A DNA stretch of 64,000 nucleotides from Halichoerus grypus (taxonomy: Eukaryota > Chordata > Mammalia > Carnivora > Phocidae). Both the position numbers and the translations under genes were made by a program. The stretch is taken from contig NC_135716.1 of the NCBI RefSeq assembly GCF_964656455.1, positions 105,432,389 through 105,496,388 on the forward strand, read 5' to 3'. Each line of letters begins with the position of its first letter. The first letter of the stretch is position 1. Shown here piece after piece: positions 11,099 through 22,491 of the stretch. The notes below the pieces were generated by a model, which saw nothing but the letters and a program-made list of their open reading frames with translations, ran no database searches and had not been told where the DNA came from.

Positions 11099-11486
11099 TG
11101 TTATGAGCTGAATGTGTCTCTCCCTGCCAACCCCCAAGTTTATATGTTGAAGTCCTAACCCCTAGTGCCTCAGAATGTGCATGTATTTGGAGATAGGGTC
11201 ATTAAAGAGATTTTTAAAATGGGGTCTTTAGGGTAGGCCTTAATCCAATATGACTTGTGTCCTTCCAAGAAGAGGAAATTAGGACACAAACACTCACAGA
11301 GAAAAGGCCACGTGAAGACACACGGAGACGAGCCAAAGAGAGAGAGGCCTCCGAAGAAACCAACCCAGCCAGACCTTGATCTTGGACTTTTAGCTTCCAG
11401 AGCTGTGAGAAAATAAATTTCTGTTGTTTAAGCTACCCAGTCTGTGGCACTTGGTTATGGAAGCCTAGCAAGGTGATCGAATACAG
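11099..11486 (+). mobile_element. Solo MLT1-family LTR (MaLR)
   Basis: Close to a full-length LTR. It starts 'tgttatgagctgaatgtgtc', then 'atatgttgaagtcctaaccc', 'tgtgtccttccaagaagagg', 'gccacgtgaagacac', and ends near 'agctacccagtctgtggcac'. The LTR polyadenylation signal (aataaa) is present at about 11413. No internal ERVL/MaLR sequence flanks it, so it is a recombined solo LTR. Confidence 0.88.
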
Positions 11487-11726
11487 CTATAACTATGGAA
11501 ATTTCAAGACAAATATCTTCACTTTTCTGAGAGGTTTTATGCATTCCAGCCCTGGTGGTTATAAACCTTATCTTAGTCTGCTTCTCTATATCCTCTGACT
11601 CCTGGTTAGGTAGACAGAGAGGGAGTGTTACAATGGATGGTGGGAATTTGATGTGTTCCAGAACATCTGAGCACGGAATCCATTGTCTTTATAGCTCCAT
11701 GATTTTGTGTAAGAAGTAAGTCCGAC

Positions 11727-11775
11727 TGTGTGTACACACTCGCGTGTACATGTATATGAAGGGGGTGTGTGTATT
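11727..11775. repeat. Imperfect TG-rich tract
   Basis: 'gtgtgtacacactcgcgtgt' followed by 'acatgtatatg' and a final GT run. It is an interrupted purine-pyrimidine alternating tract of low complexity, too short and broken to be a good length-variable microsatellite. Confidence 0.5.
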
Positions 11776-11837
11776 GAAGAGGCACTAGACACCGATTAAG
11801 GAGTACAGACTCTGAAAGCCGGTGGAGTCAAACTTTC

Positions 11838-12028
11838 TGCGCCACATTTATTAACTGTGATTTTGGGCAAGTTCTCTCACCTCTCAGGTCTTCATATTCC
11901 TTGTCTGTTAAATGGGGTCGGCGATAGTCCCTACCTCATAGGGTCGTTTTGAGGATTAACTGGTTTGAGTATTTAGAATAGCTCCTGACACCTAGTAAGT
12001 GCTGGGTACGTGTTAACTATTATTACAT
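11838..12028 (+). mobile_element. MIR, nearly full length
   Basis: Runs through 'gattttgggcaagttctctc', 'ctgttaaatggggtcggcg', 'ctacctcatagggtcgtttt' and 'acctagtaagtgctgggtac' in consensus order. It is one of the best preserved MIRs in the window. Confidence 0.85.
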
Positions 12029-12125
12029 GCATTTTTTGCAGGTGGCTTCAAGTGGAACAAAATTTATAGTCCCCATGATTAGTGAGAAATGAAATATATA
12101 GTAAGTTAAAATGTCTATTTTGTTA

Positions 12126-12321
12126 GGGGCGCCTGGGTGGCTCAGTCGTTAAGCGTCTGCCTTCCGCCCAGATCATGATCCCAGCGTCCTGGGATCGAGC
12201 CCCACATCAGGCTCTCTGCTTAGCGGGAAGCCTGCTTCTCCCTCTCCTACTCCCCCTGCTTGTGTTCCCTCTCTCTGTGTCTCTCTCTGTCAAATAAATA
12301 AATAAAATCTTTAAAAAAAAA
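12126..12321 (+). mobile_element. CAN-SINE (young subfamily)
   Basis: Near-consensus head 'ggggcgcctgggtggctcag' + 'tcgttaagcgtctgcc', with pol III box B-like 'gggatcgagcccc', a CT segment with 'gtgttccctctctctgtg', then '(aaat)n aaaatcttt aaaa'. A perfect 13-bp TSD (gtctattttgtta) lies at 12113-12125 and 12322-12334. Confidence 0.97.
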
Positions 12322-12404
12322 GTCTATTTTGTTAAATTAGAGAAGAATGCACTTCTTGACTTCATTTTTTCATACATTTAAATAAATCTTGGTTTGAATT
12401 TTGC

Positions 12405-12605
12405 TTTCTTCAGCCACCAGCTTCCATGATTTTGGTCAGCTTACCTGATCTCTCAGCTCATAAGCTTTAGTTTCCTCAACTGTAAAATAAGGATAATGAT
12501 CTCTACTTTATAGACTTATTGTGGATTCATGAAACAAAACAACGGATTTGAAGAACCCCGCGTGGTGCCTGGAAGGGAGTAGGTGTTAAACACCTGTTGC
12601 CTTCT
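12405..12605 (+). mobile_element. MIR
   Basis: 'agtttcctcaactgtaaaat' plus 'aaggataatgatctctactt' and 'gtggtgcctggaagggagta' follow the MIR core and 3' part in sense orientation. Confidence 0.8.
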
Positions 12606-12735
12606 CTTCCATCCTTAATGTCCCCTAAATCTCAATATGATATTAAGGTTATACGCTCCAAGAAGGCAATCAAGGTGGGAGAAATGGGAAGGCGCTTAGA
12701 GATGAAGCTGAACTGTTTGGGAACAGGTGGAGGAT

Positions 12736-12766
12736 GGGGGTCGGGGGGTGGGGGGGGGTCGGGGGG
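12736..12766 (+). repeat. G-rich tract, predicted G-quadruplex
   Basis: Four G runs of 5, 6, 9 and 6 bases at 12736-12740, 12743-12748, 12750-12758 and 12761-12766 are separated by loops of 1-2 bases. This strongly satisfies the usual G-quadruplex pattern on the plus strand. It is not part of any recognised repeat, and no CpG island or exon is attached to it. Confidence 0.85.
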
Positions 12767-12769
12767 CGG

Positions 12770-13599
12770 ATTGAAGAGAAGACTACAAATTCCCTGTTTC
12801 CTGCTCTTTCCACATCAATAAGTTGTCCTCCTAACATACAGGCTTCTGCTTCTCTTTCCTCACTCCCACATGAGGGAGAATAACGTTTAATACACTCTCA
12901 GTGGTTTTAATACACGATCAGGTAGAGATTGGCTGAGGAAACCAGATCATGGTGAGGACTGGGCAAGGGTGTTATTGTTTTTCCCATTCTTACAAATGTG
13001 AACATGTTTTATGTTTCATAGGATTAGGGCCATCAGCCTTTTGGAAGTCGATGACTTATGTGCTGGTACTTCCCTTGCCCTTTGAACCACTGCTTTATGG
13101 CCTTAGATTTGCTGCTTTTTCCCTACCTCCCTTACTTATTAATTCATGGCACCCACAGTCAACCGAGGGAAAAATGCATCTAGCTCACTTTCCTCTCTGA
13201 ATCCAGAACTGACACATCCCCTCTGCAGCATTTGGCACAGTGGCTGACTTGCTGTGGGTTTCTTTTTTGCCAGTACAATTTATTAGCCAATTAATTCCCA
13301 TTTTAATCTCTTTATGACCCTAACATGTTGAGAAGTAAGAGTCAATTGATAAGATTAGGAATTTTTTAAGTAATATAAATCCAGTCCACACAAATTTCAG
13401 CCCTTTTTCAAGGGAATGCAAAACTCTGATAAGGCTGAAAATGACTTGAGAAGAAAAGCTTGAAAGTCTTAAAAGAGTCCAGATGATGGCAGCAGAGAAT
13501 GTGTGAGAAAAGCTCAGGAGCAATAATGGCTTAAAAACATGCTCTGAACATGTTGCAAGTAGTTGTAAAACTACTAATTATTGATGACAGATAAAATAA
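12770..13599. other. Unassigned noncoding sequence
   Basis: No family recognised. Frames at 12949-13200 (plus) and 13320-13523 (minus) are short and featureless. Confidence 0.45.
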
Positions 13600-13810
13600 G
13601 GAAACTGGTTAAGGAACTGAGCTTTAGTACTAGAGATGCCTGACTTTGAGTCATTGCCATTGTCAATTTGGGCAAGCCAATTAACTTTTCTGTCTTGTTT
13701 CCTCATTTGTAAAGTGGGGATAATAATAGTTATAGGATTGCTTCAGGATTAAGAGAGATAATGTATGTAAAAGCTTTAGCCTATGCCTAGAAAATTGCAA
13801 GTACTTACCG
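13600..13810 (+). mobile_element. MIR
   Basis: 'atttgggcaagccaattaac', 'ttcctcatttgtaaagtggg' and 'gataataatagttatag' give the full core. The 3' side runs through 'tatgtaaaagctttagcc'. Confidence 0.83.
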
Positions 13811-13990
13811 AGAGGGAGAAAGAGAGAAAGAGAGATGAGAAGGTGGAGAATTATGTAAAAAAACTAGCATCATATTTCATAATAAAGTTTCTATAACATA
13901 TTCTAAACCAGAGTGGGACTACAGGGGAAAGGGAAGCAGTCAGCTCTTGGGTGCAGGCAAAAAGGAGATGCATTGCCTGTAGAGAGTTTT

Positions 13991-14153
13991 TTATTTTATT
14001 TTATTTTATTTTATTTTATTTTATTTTATTTATTTTATTTTTATTTAGCTTTTTATTTTAATTCCAGTGTAGTTAACATACAGTGTTATATTAGTTTCAG
14101 GTGTACAATATAGTGATTCAACAATTCCATACATCACTACTTAGTGCTCATCA
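13991..14153 (-). mobile_element. 5'-truncated L1 with expanded poly(T/A)
   Basis: Begins on the plus strand as a (TTTTA)n array, which is the mutated poly(A) tail. It continues 'ccagtgtagttaacatacag', 'ttatattagtttcaggtgta' and 'tgctcatca', the reverse of the carnivore L1 3' UTR. An exact 12-bp TSD (tgtagagagttt) lies at 13979-13990 and 14154-14165. Confidence 0.9.
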
Positions 14154-14245
14154 TGTAGAGAGTTTAAAAACAATAACAACTAAAATCAGTCAACTCTCAA
14201 ACAGTTAAAAAAATCAGTCTACTTTTTAAAAATCACTGCACACCA

Positions 14246-14454
14246 GGGGTGCCTGGGTGGCACAGTCGGTTAAGCATCTGACTCTTGATTTCAGCTCAGG
14301 TCATAATCTTAGGGTTGTGAGATTAAGCGCTGCATTGGTCTCTGTTCTCAGCCGGGAGTCTGCTTGAGATTCTCTCCCTCTCCCTCTGCTCCTCCCTTGC
14401 TTGTGTGTACGTGCTCTCTCTCTCAAATAAACAAATCTAAAAAAAAAAAAAAAA
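14246..14454 (+). mobile_element. CAN-SINE (older subfamily)
   Basis: Head 'ggggtgcctgggtggcacag', older core 'actcttgatttcagctcagg', CT segment, and tail of 16 A. The 13-bp TSD is 'tcactgcacacca' at 14233-14245 against 't[t]actg[t]gcacca' just after the tail, with two transitions. Confidence 0.93.
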
Positions 14455-14973
14455 TTACTGTGCACCAATTCTAAATCATGCTAGTGTTAAAAATACTCTG
14501 TCGTTTTTTTTTTTTTTTTGGTAAGCAATGTCTATTTTTATTTTTTTAAGTTTTTATTTAAGTTTTATTTTATTTTAATTCCAGGTAACAAACAGTGTAA
14601 TATTAGTTTCAGGTGCACAATACAGTGATTCAATACTTCCATACAACACCCTGTGCTCATCAGGACAAGAGCACTCCTCAGTCCCTGTCCCCTATGTAAC
14701 CTATAATCCTACCCACCTCCCTTATGGTAACCATCAGTTTGTTCTTTATAGTTAAGAGTCTGTTTCTGGTTTGTTTCTTTCTTTTTTTCCCCTTTGCTCA
14801 TTTGTTTTCTTTCTTAAATTCCACATATGAGTGAGATCATATGGTATTTGTTGTTCTCTGACTTATTTCGTTTAGTATAATACTCTCTAACTCCTTCCAT
14901 GTTGTTGCAAATGGCAAGATTTCATTCTTTTTATGGCCAAGTAACATTCCATTGTGTATCTATATACACCACA

Positions 14974-15494
14974 GCTGCTGCTGCTACTTTTTAAAAAATT
15001 TTATTTATTTATTTATTTATTTTATTATTATTATTTTTTAAAATTTTATTTATTTTTTAAAAGATTTTATTTTATTTATTTATTTGGGAGAGAGTGAGCA
15101 AGAGAGCACAAGAGGGGGTAGGGTCAGAGGGAAAAGCATACTCCCTGCCAAGCAGAGAGCCCAATGCGGGACTCGATCCCGGGACTCTGGGATAATGACC
15201 TGAGCCGAAGGCAGTCGCTTAACCAACTGAGCCACCCAGGCGCCTTGCTTCTTCCTTTTTTTTTTAAAAGTACAACTTTTATTATTTTAGGACAAGCAAG
15301 GGGAACATAATATAACATTCAAAAGTAACCATTTGCAATTTCAACATAGTTGATTTCTTATATATCCAGATGTATTCTCACATAGGCCAACACAGTTTGA
15401 CTAAAGTTAACATCAATAAAATGACAACTTAACCTGCTCTGAAATAATTGGTGGTTTAAACCTGGAATGTCTCTTTCATGTAAGTACAAAGTCA
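14974..15494 (-). pseudogene. Retrocopied polyadenylated 3' end of unknown transcript
   Basis: Between two halves of the L1 lies about 230 bp (15266-15494) that is not L1 or SINE. Read on the minus strand it ends with an AATAAA signal (plus-strand 'tttatt' at 15278-15283), then 12 bases, then a poly(A) run (plus-strand T run at 15256-15265). The L1 sequence on either side shares 'accaca' (14967-14973 and 15497-15503), consistent with a short TSD. This is the structure of a 5'-truncated processed pseudogene containing only 3'-UTR. The parent gene is not recognised and no coding part is included. Confidence 0.65.
14994..15244 (-). mobile_element. CAN-SINE (intermediate) nested in a poly(A) tail
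   Basis: A long T/A-rich tail (14994-15085), then a GA segment and the head 'gccgaaggcagtcgcttaac' … 'gagccacccaggcgcc'. It sits at the poly(T) end of the retrocopied 3'-UTR segment. The flanks 'tgctgctacttttt' and 'tgcttcttcctttt' are a plausible but diverged TSD. Confidence 0.88.
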
Positions 15495-15879
15495 ATACCA
15501 CATCTTCATTATCCATTCATCAGTCAGTGGACACTTGGGCTGTTTCCATAGTTTGGCTATTGTAGATAATGCTGCTTTAAACATTGGGGTGCATGTATTC
15601 TTCTGAATTAGTATTTTTGAATTCTTGTGGTAAATATGTAGTAGTGCAATTGCTGGATCATAGGGTAGCTCTATTTTTAACTTTTTGAGGAACCTCCATA
15701 CTGTTTTCCAGAGTGGCTGCCCCAGTTCACCTTCCCACCAACAGTGCAAGAGGGTTCTCCTTTCTTTGCACCCTTGCCAGCATCTGTGTTTTTTTTTTGT
15801 TGTTGTTGTTGTTGTTGATTTTAGCCTAAAATACTCTTTTTTATGGAAACTCCTCTAAATTGAATTTTTTAAAAGACCC

Positions 15880-16200
15880 TTTATCTTCTGGCCTTGACCT
15901 GCCTTGCCTTCTATACTTCTCTCTCACTGACTCATTCTTTCCAGTCCAATTGGACTAATTGTTCAATGGAGATGCTCTGCACATTCCTGCCTCCATTTTG
16001 ATTGTACTGTCCCCACCACTTGAAATGCCTTGTTCTTTTCTTCTCATTTATCTAGATATTACTTTTACTTCATGGGCTCAGGAGAAGCCTATGTTTCCCG
16101 GGAAGCCTTCCCCATCTGCTGGATTCCCACAAGGATCCCTCCCTTGTTGTGCATGTAGTTATTTTGACATGTAGCATCTGCTGTCTCGTAAAGGAGGGGC
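15880..16200 (+). mobile_element. L2 fragment
   Basis: Pyrimidine-rich sense L2 3' region: 'cattcctgcctccattttga', 'cttgaaatgccttgttcttt', 'gaagccttccccatctgctg'. This is the stretch before the L2 terminal part. Confidence 0.6.
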
Positions 16201-18289
16201 TCATTCAGGAAGCTGGTACTTATCTCCATACTCTAGGCCAGCTTTTAAGTTGTGCTATCATCTGTACACTTGGTGCTCACAACTGTGCTTGGAGCTCCAG
16301 CTCTTCTAGTTCACTAAATAAACACAACTGGTGGGTATCTTTTATTTTGAACTTCCTTGGAGAGATGTATACGTTAACTTAAACAGGGTATATAATGTAA
16401 TATCCATCAACAGTAGACATTTAAGAAATAAGACATATGATTATATTGGGATTTGGAAACAAGTGACTGAGGCCTCCCAGAACTGAGATTAGTCTGGAAG
16501 GTCCCATGTATGAGCTCTAAATTCCAGATTCCACTGAAGAACTTTTTCAGTCATTTTCTGTGGGAGCTGGAATAATTTCATCTTTTCTTTACTGGTGCAG
16601 AACCTAATGCAAGTTTTAACATGTAATGCCCACTCTCGTGGATTGCATGAAAAATACTGGGTCTTTGAACTTGAGACTTAACCTTGCATCTCTATATATT
16701 CTAACCAGCTTCTACAAACAGAATGCTATCAACATTTACCTTGACATCCCAAGAGACAAATAGTTTTTATCAGGGCATATTAGGAAATGAACTAAAAACG
16801 AATTGAGAAGATCATTAAAAAAATGTAAAATGTCAGCGTAAAATATCTTTCTTCACATTTTTATATTCAGTATGTTAGTCTTTTACCATGAGATCCTTCG
16901 TGAAAAACCTGACCGGATCTGGGATTACAGGCTCAGTATCCATAAGTAGAGGAATCTCAAAAGTTCTGGGACTCTAACAGGTGCTCTGGGAAGAAGGAAG
17001 CCTTTCCGGGCTGAGGTGGCTTCTGCTCAGAAGACATTCTGGACAGGTGGTTTGTGTTCATTTCCCTCAGACTCTAGTGAAGTTGGACCTGGGTGTTCAA
17101 TCTCTCATCACTTGAGGTGGGAAGGTGAGGAGAACCCAGTCTTATCTCATTACCGATGAGAAATCACTATCTTAGTTGTTTTGTGAGCCGCGTTCTGGGA
17201 GCAAACCAGTTTTTCATTACCAAAGGTACAAAGAAAATGTGGTAAGGGAGAACTTGGCAGATATCTGTAGCTGTTTGAAAGACTTTTATATAAAAAATGA
17301 CTTAGACTTATTCTGTATAAACCCAAGGAATAAAATGAGGAACAAGTGTAATGGACTTCAGTTCAAAATCAATAGGAGAAACTTTCTAACAATCAATTGT
17401 CCACATATAGAATGGAGTGTGGTGTTGATAACTGTTCCTATGATGTGAGATATTCACATAGTGGGAATTCTGTGGGATGTTCAAGTGTCAATGAATATGA
17501 ATAAATGAATTCTAATTCTCCTCCTTATCTGTAGTCTATAGTTTTGTGATTCTGCCATTTCTTTTCCCAAATCTGTTGATTAGCCAGTCAGAATTTTTCG
17601 AGCATGTCAAATTCAAATGAATCAACATGAAAAGTGAATTATTTTTTCCTTTCTCTCTTTCCTACTCTCATTATTATTGTAGACTCTGGTCTTAACTTCT
17701 AACTTCGATCAGGTAAGGATATGGAAGGAACAAGCCGTCAAGTACAAAAGTATATGGTATTAAAATATTCAGCATATTAAAAAAATCACATGGGATTTTG
17801 GAAGACTATGCACAGAATTTCACTTTTTTTTTTTTTTTTTAAGCTTAGAGAGAAATGCAGTCTTGTAATGAAGTCTTAGGTGGCATATGAAATGAACAAT
17901 CAGGAATTTGGCTCTCCTGTTCTGCTTCCCTCTCCATGGGAAGCTCTATTCATATATTGAACAATTCTCTTCCCCAGCCTACACAGTCCCAAGAGAGGGA
18001 TTTAACGAAAAATTAGTGGGAGGCACAAGTGCTCTGTCTATTCTGCCTTCTTTTCAAGGGGCGAAAGAAAATTGCAAGCGTCTTTGGGTGCCTGACTCAC
18101 ATATTCTATGCAGGTGCCATATTTGCATTTTCCTGCATGACAAGAAAAAAAGAAAAGACTCCCCTTCCTTTTTAAAGTGGGATTTGTAGGCTTTGCAGTG
18201 AGGTGGTTTGAAGATCCTCAGAGGAAGGTAGTATAAAGTCTTTCATATGTTATTCAAACCACTGGTTCTGAGGAAGAATGAAGTGTAAT
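16201..18289. other. Unassigned noncoding sequence
   Basis: About 2.1 kb without a confident call. The piece at 17340-17440 ('ggagaaactttctaacaatc', 'attgtccacatatagaatgg') faintly resembles CR1/L3-type LINE sequence. A T18-like run occurs at about 17823-17840. No frame longer than 93 codons is present. Confidence 0.4.
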
Positions 18290-19563
18290 TTTATTAGTCT
18301 GTGTCCAATCAGGAAACAGAAACCACACAGTAATTAATAATTTGAAAAGGAAAAGTTAAATAAAAAGAATTGTTGACTATAACAGAGGATTGGAGTAATG
18401 AGAGATTAATTAATATAAAGCAAAGATAGCTCTAAGGAATATAAAGAATATAAGAATATATATAAGGAACTTAAGAATAGTAGAAACTGTTCTCAGTTTG
18501 ATTTCTGCTCTTTTCCTTACTATTTCTTTCCTTATGCTTGGTTTGGGATTACTTTACTCTTCTTTTTCTAGTTCTTAAATTGGAAGCTTGGACTATTGAC
18601 TTGAAATTTTTCTTCTTTTCTAATATGAGTATTTAGTACTATGAATTTCCCTTAAGTACTACTTTAGGCTCATCCTACACATTTTGATATGCTGTGTTTT
18701 CACTTTCATTCAATTTAAAATCTTCTTTAATTTCCTTTGTGACTTCCACTTTCACTCATGGGTTTGGGAACATACTGTTTCTTTGTTAGCATTTTGGGAT
18801 TTTCCCAGATAGCTGTCATTGATTTCCAGCTTACTTAATTATGGTCAGGGAATATATTTTGCAAGATTTCAATTCTTTTATTTTGTTAGGATTTGATTTA
18901 TGGCCCAGAATATTGTCTATATTGATGACTATAGAGTTTACTATATATATTTAATCAGTTAGACCCTATGTTTAAATTATGTTATACAGCTTAACACAGT
19001 GTGAGGACCTTACAACAGTATATTCCAATTCCTTTCTCTCATTCTTTGTGCTATTGTTGAGATATGTTTTATTTTCTGTATATTATAAGCACACAATTCA
19101 CACTATAAATTTTGCCTTAGGCAGCCAATTTTAGAACTACTAAAAAAGAATTTTGTGTTCATCTTAATTTATCCCATTTTCAATATTCTTCATTTCTTTC
19201 TATAATTCCAGGTTTTTGTGTGGCATTATATTCATTTTTCCTGAAGAACTTCCTTTAACATTTCGTTGTAGTATAACTGGAGTCTGCTAATGATAATTTA
19301 TCTGTTTTTGCTTTTCTGAAAAAGTCCTTATTTCTCCTTCAGTTTTGAAAGGTATTTTAATTAGCTATAGGATCTCAGGTTGACAGGTTTTTTGTTTGTT
19401 TCCTTTTAATACTCTAAAGATATCATTCCATTGTTTTCTGGCTTGCAAGGTTTCTGACATGAAGTTTGTTATAATTCTTACCTTTATTCTTCTGTATGTA
19501 ATATGTCTTCTTTCTTTGCATTCCTTCAAAATTTTCTCTTTGTAATTGGTTTTCTATAGTTTT

Positions 19564-19765
19564 TATTTTTTTTAAGATTTTATTTTTTTATTTGACAGAG
19601 AGAGAGAGATCATGAGAGCAGGAACACAAGCAGGGGGAGTGGGAGAGGGAGAAGCAGGCTTCCCGCTGAGCAGGGAGCCTGATGTGGGACTCGATCCCAG
19701 GACCCTGGGATCATGACCTGAGCTGAAGGCAGACGCTTCACGACTGAGCCACCCAGGCGCCCTGA
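19564..19765 (-). mobile_element. CAN-SINE (young subfamily)
   Basis: Near-consensus 'ggaacacaagcagggggagt', 'gcaggcttcccgctgagcag' and 'cacccaggcgcc'. A 14-bp TSD (ttttctatagtttt) lies at 19550-19563 and 19766-19779, so the insertion into the antisense L1 is unambiguous. Confidence 0.96.
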
Positions 19766-19795
19766 TTTTCTATAGTTTTAATATAATACTTCTTT

Positions 19796-19848
19796 CTTTC
19801 TTTCTCTCCCTCTGTGTGTGTGTGTCTGTGTGTGTCTGTGTGTGTATT
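19796..19848. repeat. (CTTT)n/(TG)n microsatellite
   Basis: 'ttctttctttctttctctcc' followed by 'tgtgtgtgtgtgtctgtgtg' in tandem. It is an interrupted compound tract inside the old L1. Confidence 0.75.
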
Positions 19849-20780
19849 TCACTAGTTTTGGAAAATTCACAATCATAATTCTTTCCAAAAGCTCTTTCCC
19901 CTGTTCTCTCTCTTCTTTCTGGGTTTCCAATTACATGTATGTTAGATTGATTTTGCCCCACTGCTTTTGGATATCCTGTTTCTTTTTTTTTTTTTTTACT
20001 CCTTTTTTTCTCTTTCTGTTTCAGTTTGGCTGATTTTTTTTTTTTTCAGTTTGGCTAATTCCTATTGACCTTTAATTTTCACTGTTTCTTTCCTCAGCCA
20101 TGTTGAATTTACCAATCAATCTGTTGAAGGAATTCTCATTTGTTATTATATTTTTCATTTATATCATTTCCTTTAAATTTTTCTTATAGTTTTTATCTCT
20201 GCTGAAATTCCCATGCATTAATGCCTGTTGTCCGCCTTTCCCATTAGAGTCTTTAGTATTTTAAGCACAGTTATTTTAAATTCCCTGTGTAATACTTAGA
20301 CATCTGGGTCATATCTGAATTTGGTTTTGTTGATTGCTTGTCTCTTGACAGTTTTTAAAAATTGCTTCTTTATATGCCTTATAGATTTTTGCATGCATGA
20401 TCTTAATCTTATATAGGAATGCAGTGACTGAGGTAAACAGAATCTGGGAATAGGTACCCGGAAATTGTTACATCTCTCACATTGCTCAATCTTTTGCATG
20501 GGAGTTGAGTCGGTCTTATCAGAAATTAAGCTGGGTTTGGCTCTTGTTGTAATTATAGTTACCATGTGTGTATATTTCTTAGTGCATTTGCATATTCCAA
20601 TTTAGAGTCTTTCTACCAGCAACCATCCTCCAGTAGTCTAGCTACTCATTCTCCTGTGTTCAGTTGTATTTAATAATAGATCATGTTTAACTGTATTAGG
20701 TCTGTTTCTGTGGTAGTTTACTGGGCTCAGTATGGATTGTGCATTTTTTTTCTAACCGATGGAAACAAAACCAAATTCTT

Positions 20781-20973
20781 TTTTTTTTTTTAGATTTATT
20801 TATTTATTTGACAGAGACACAGCGAGAGAGGGAACACAAGCAGGGGGAGTGGGAGAGGGAGAAGCAGGCTTCCCGAGGAGCAGGGAGCCTGATGTGGGGC
20901 CCGATCCCAGGACCCCAGGATCATGACCTGAGCCGAAGGCAGACGCTTAAAGACTAAACCACCCAAGCTCCCC
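20781..20973 (-). mobile_element. CAN-SINE (young subfamily)
   Basis: A perfect 15-bp TSD (caaaaccaaattctt) lies at 20766-20780 and 20974-20988. The head end is mutated ('actaaaccacccaagctccc'), but the body keeps 'cacagcgagagagggaacac', the young-subfamily segment. Confidence 0.96.
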
Positions 20974-21240
20974 CAAAACCAAATTCTTGAGAGCTATGCC
21001 TGAAATGTGGAAGCAGAAATTTGGTTGCGTACCCCCACCACTCCCCCACCCCCTGACTCTTTTATCAGTCCTGCAGAACCATAGGTACTTTTAGCACATG
21101 CTCTTCCTCTTCAGTTCACAGTCATGTTGGTTTCTTCTTGGCTTCTTCATCTCAACCTAGGATAGCAGAATGCCTTTATTTCCTTCTTATTTAATAAACT
21201 GATTGCTCCTTCTTGTGGAGATGTTTAAGAAAAGTCATTC

Positions 21241-21420
21241 CAGAGGCTCCTGGGTGGCTCATTTGGTTGAGCATCTGCCTTCAGCTCAGGTCATGATCTC
21301 AGGTCCTGGGAATGAGTCCCACATTGGGCTCCCTGCTCAGCGGGAGTCTTCTCCTCCCTCTGCCTCTGCCTCTCCCCTGCTTGTGCTCTCTCTCTCTCAA
21401 ATAAATAAATAAAATAAAAT
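21241..21420 (+). mobile_element. CAN-SINE
   Basis: Head 'ggctcctgggtggctcattt', body 'ttcagctcaggtcatgatct', CT segment, and tail '(aaat)n aaaataaaat'. A 10-bp TSD (aaagtcattc) lies at 21231-21240 and 21421-21430. Confidence 0.95.
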
Positions 21421-21430
21421 AAAGTCATTC

Positions 21431-22245
21431 TATTTTCCAGGACCTGCACACCCTTTCCATTTACCAAAGACCAAATATACTCCCTTTTCTAGAGAATTTA
21501 ATCAATCTATTTTCCTTATAAGAACTGCTAGTAGTGCAGTATTTTAAATTTCATGTATTTCTGAGAATAGAAGTTAGGGAGGTAGATAGAGGTATAAATG
21601 CCCTCTTCCAATATTGAGAGATAAGCAAGCATCCTGATGTCCAGGGACTCTGAAATAAAGCCTTGGCCATTTCCAGTGTCAATGCCTAATAGAGTCAAAT
21701 GTGAGCAATTGTCCAGTTTCCTATTACCTTCCCATGTTCACAGAGAGATTCCAGAATTAATGCTAGTCTACCCTCAGTGCTCACTACCAAAGAGAAACAT
21801 CTTTACTTTTGAATAAAAACAACCAAAGAAGAAAAGCATTGTCCTTGGAAGTTGTAGGAAAATCTTGATTTGGTGTTCTTTTTTATTCATGTGGTTCAAA
21901 GTATATGTACAACAAGTAGTTTTTCTTTTTTTGAACATCACCATCAATTACCTTCTTTGATCATATTTCTTATCTTTTGTCTCTTTCATCAAAGGCATTT
22001 CTATTAGTAAGGGCTATTATCTCCTTCTTTCTTCTTAAGGCAGTCTGATAGCAATCTCTAATATCCCCTGAATAAATTTCTTTCAAGACAAAGATCAGTG
22101 TAGGCAACTATCCTCTTACTTAACCAAAATACATGATTTCATTTTTGCTTGGACATCTGAACTCCATTAGTAAGGGTTTCATGTTTTATACCCAGAGTAT
22201 AAAGATAGTCTAAAGCATTTGTTCTTATTTGGAGTAGGGTGGTCA
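21431..22245. other. Unassigned noncoding sequence
   Basis: Nothing recognised as gene, RNA or repeat. AT-rich with short homopolymers. Confidence 0.45.
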
Positions 22246-22257
22246 AGAATGGGCCTT

Positions 22258-22448
22258 GGGGTGCCTGGGTGGCTCAGTTAGTTTGAGCATCTGACTCTTG
22301 GTTTTGGCTCAGGTTGTGATCTCTGGATTGTGAGATCAAGCCCTTTGTTGGGCTCGTCACTGGGTATGGAGCCTATTTAGGATTCTTTCTTTCCCCGTCT
22401 CCCTCTCCCCACCTCCCACTCACATGCTTCCTCTCTCTCTCTCTCCAA

Positions 22449-22491
<43 letters not shown>

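Larger units (their letters stand above)
14500..15826 (-). mobile_element. L1 3' half, host of nested insertions
   Basis: Starts with poly(T) at about 14503 and runs in reverse through the 3' UTR ('attagtttcaggtgcacaat', 'gtaaccatcagtttgttctt', 'tattccattgtgtatc'). After an internal interruption it resumes at about 15496 with 'accacatcttcattatccat', reaching 'ccttgccagcatctgtg'. An imperfect direct repeat 'taaaa(a)tactct' at about 14488-14499 and 15826-15837 is the probable TSD. A (GTT)n run at about 15799-15817 lies near the 5' end. Confidence 0.88.
18470..20700 (-). mobile_element. Old L1 (L1M/HAL1 class), antisense
   Basis: Reverse ORF2-like text at 18480-18960 ('ttttcactttcattcaattt', 'cagctgtcattgatttcc'-like 'agctgtcattgatttccagc', 'tttatggcccagaatattgt'). 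It is followed by L1M 5'-side text at 19200-20560 ('gaagaacttcctttaacatt', 'ggtttctgacatgaagtttg', 'aattacatgtatgttagatt'). The element is highly diverged and full of stops. A SINE interrupts it at 19564-19765. Internal deletions are likely because ORF2 and 5'-side parts adjoin abruptly near 19010. Confidence 0.72.
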
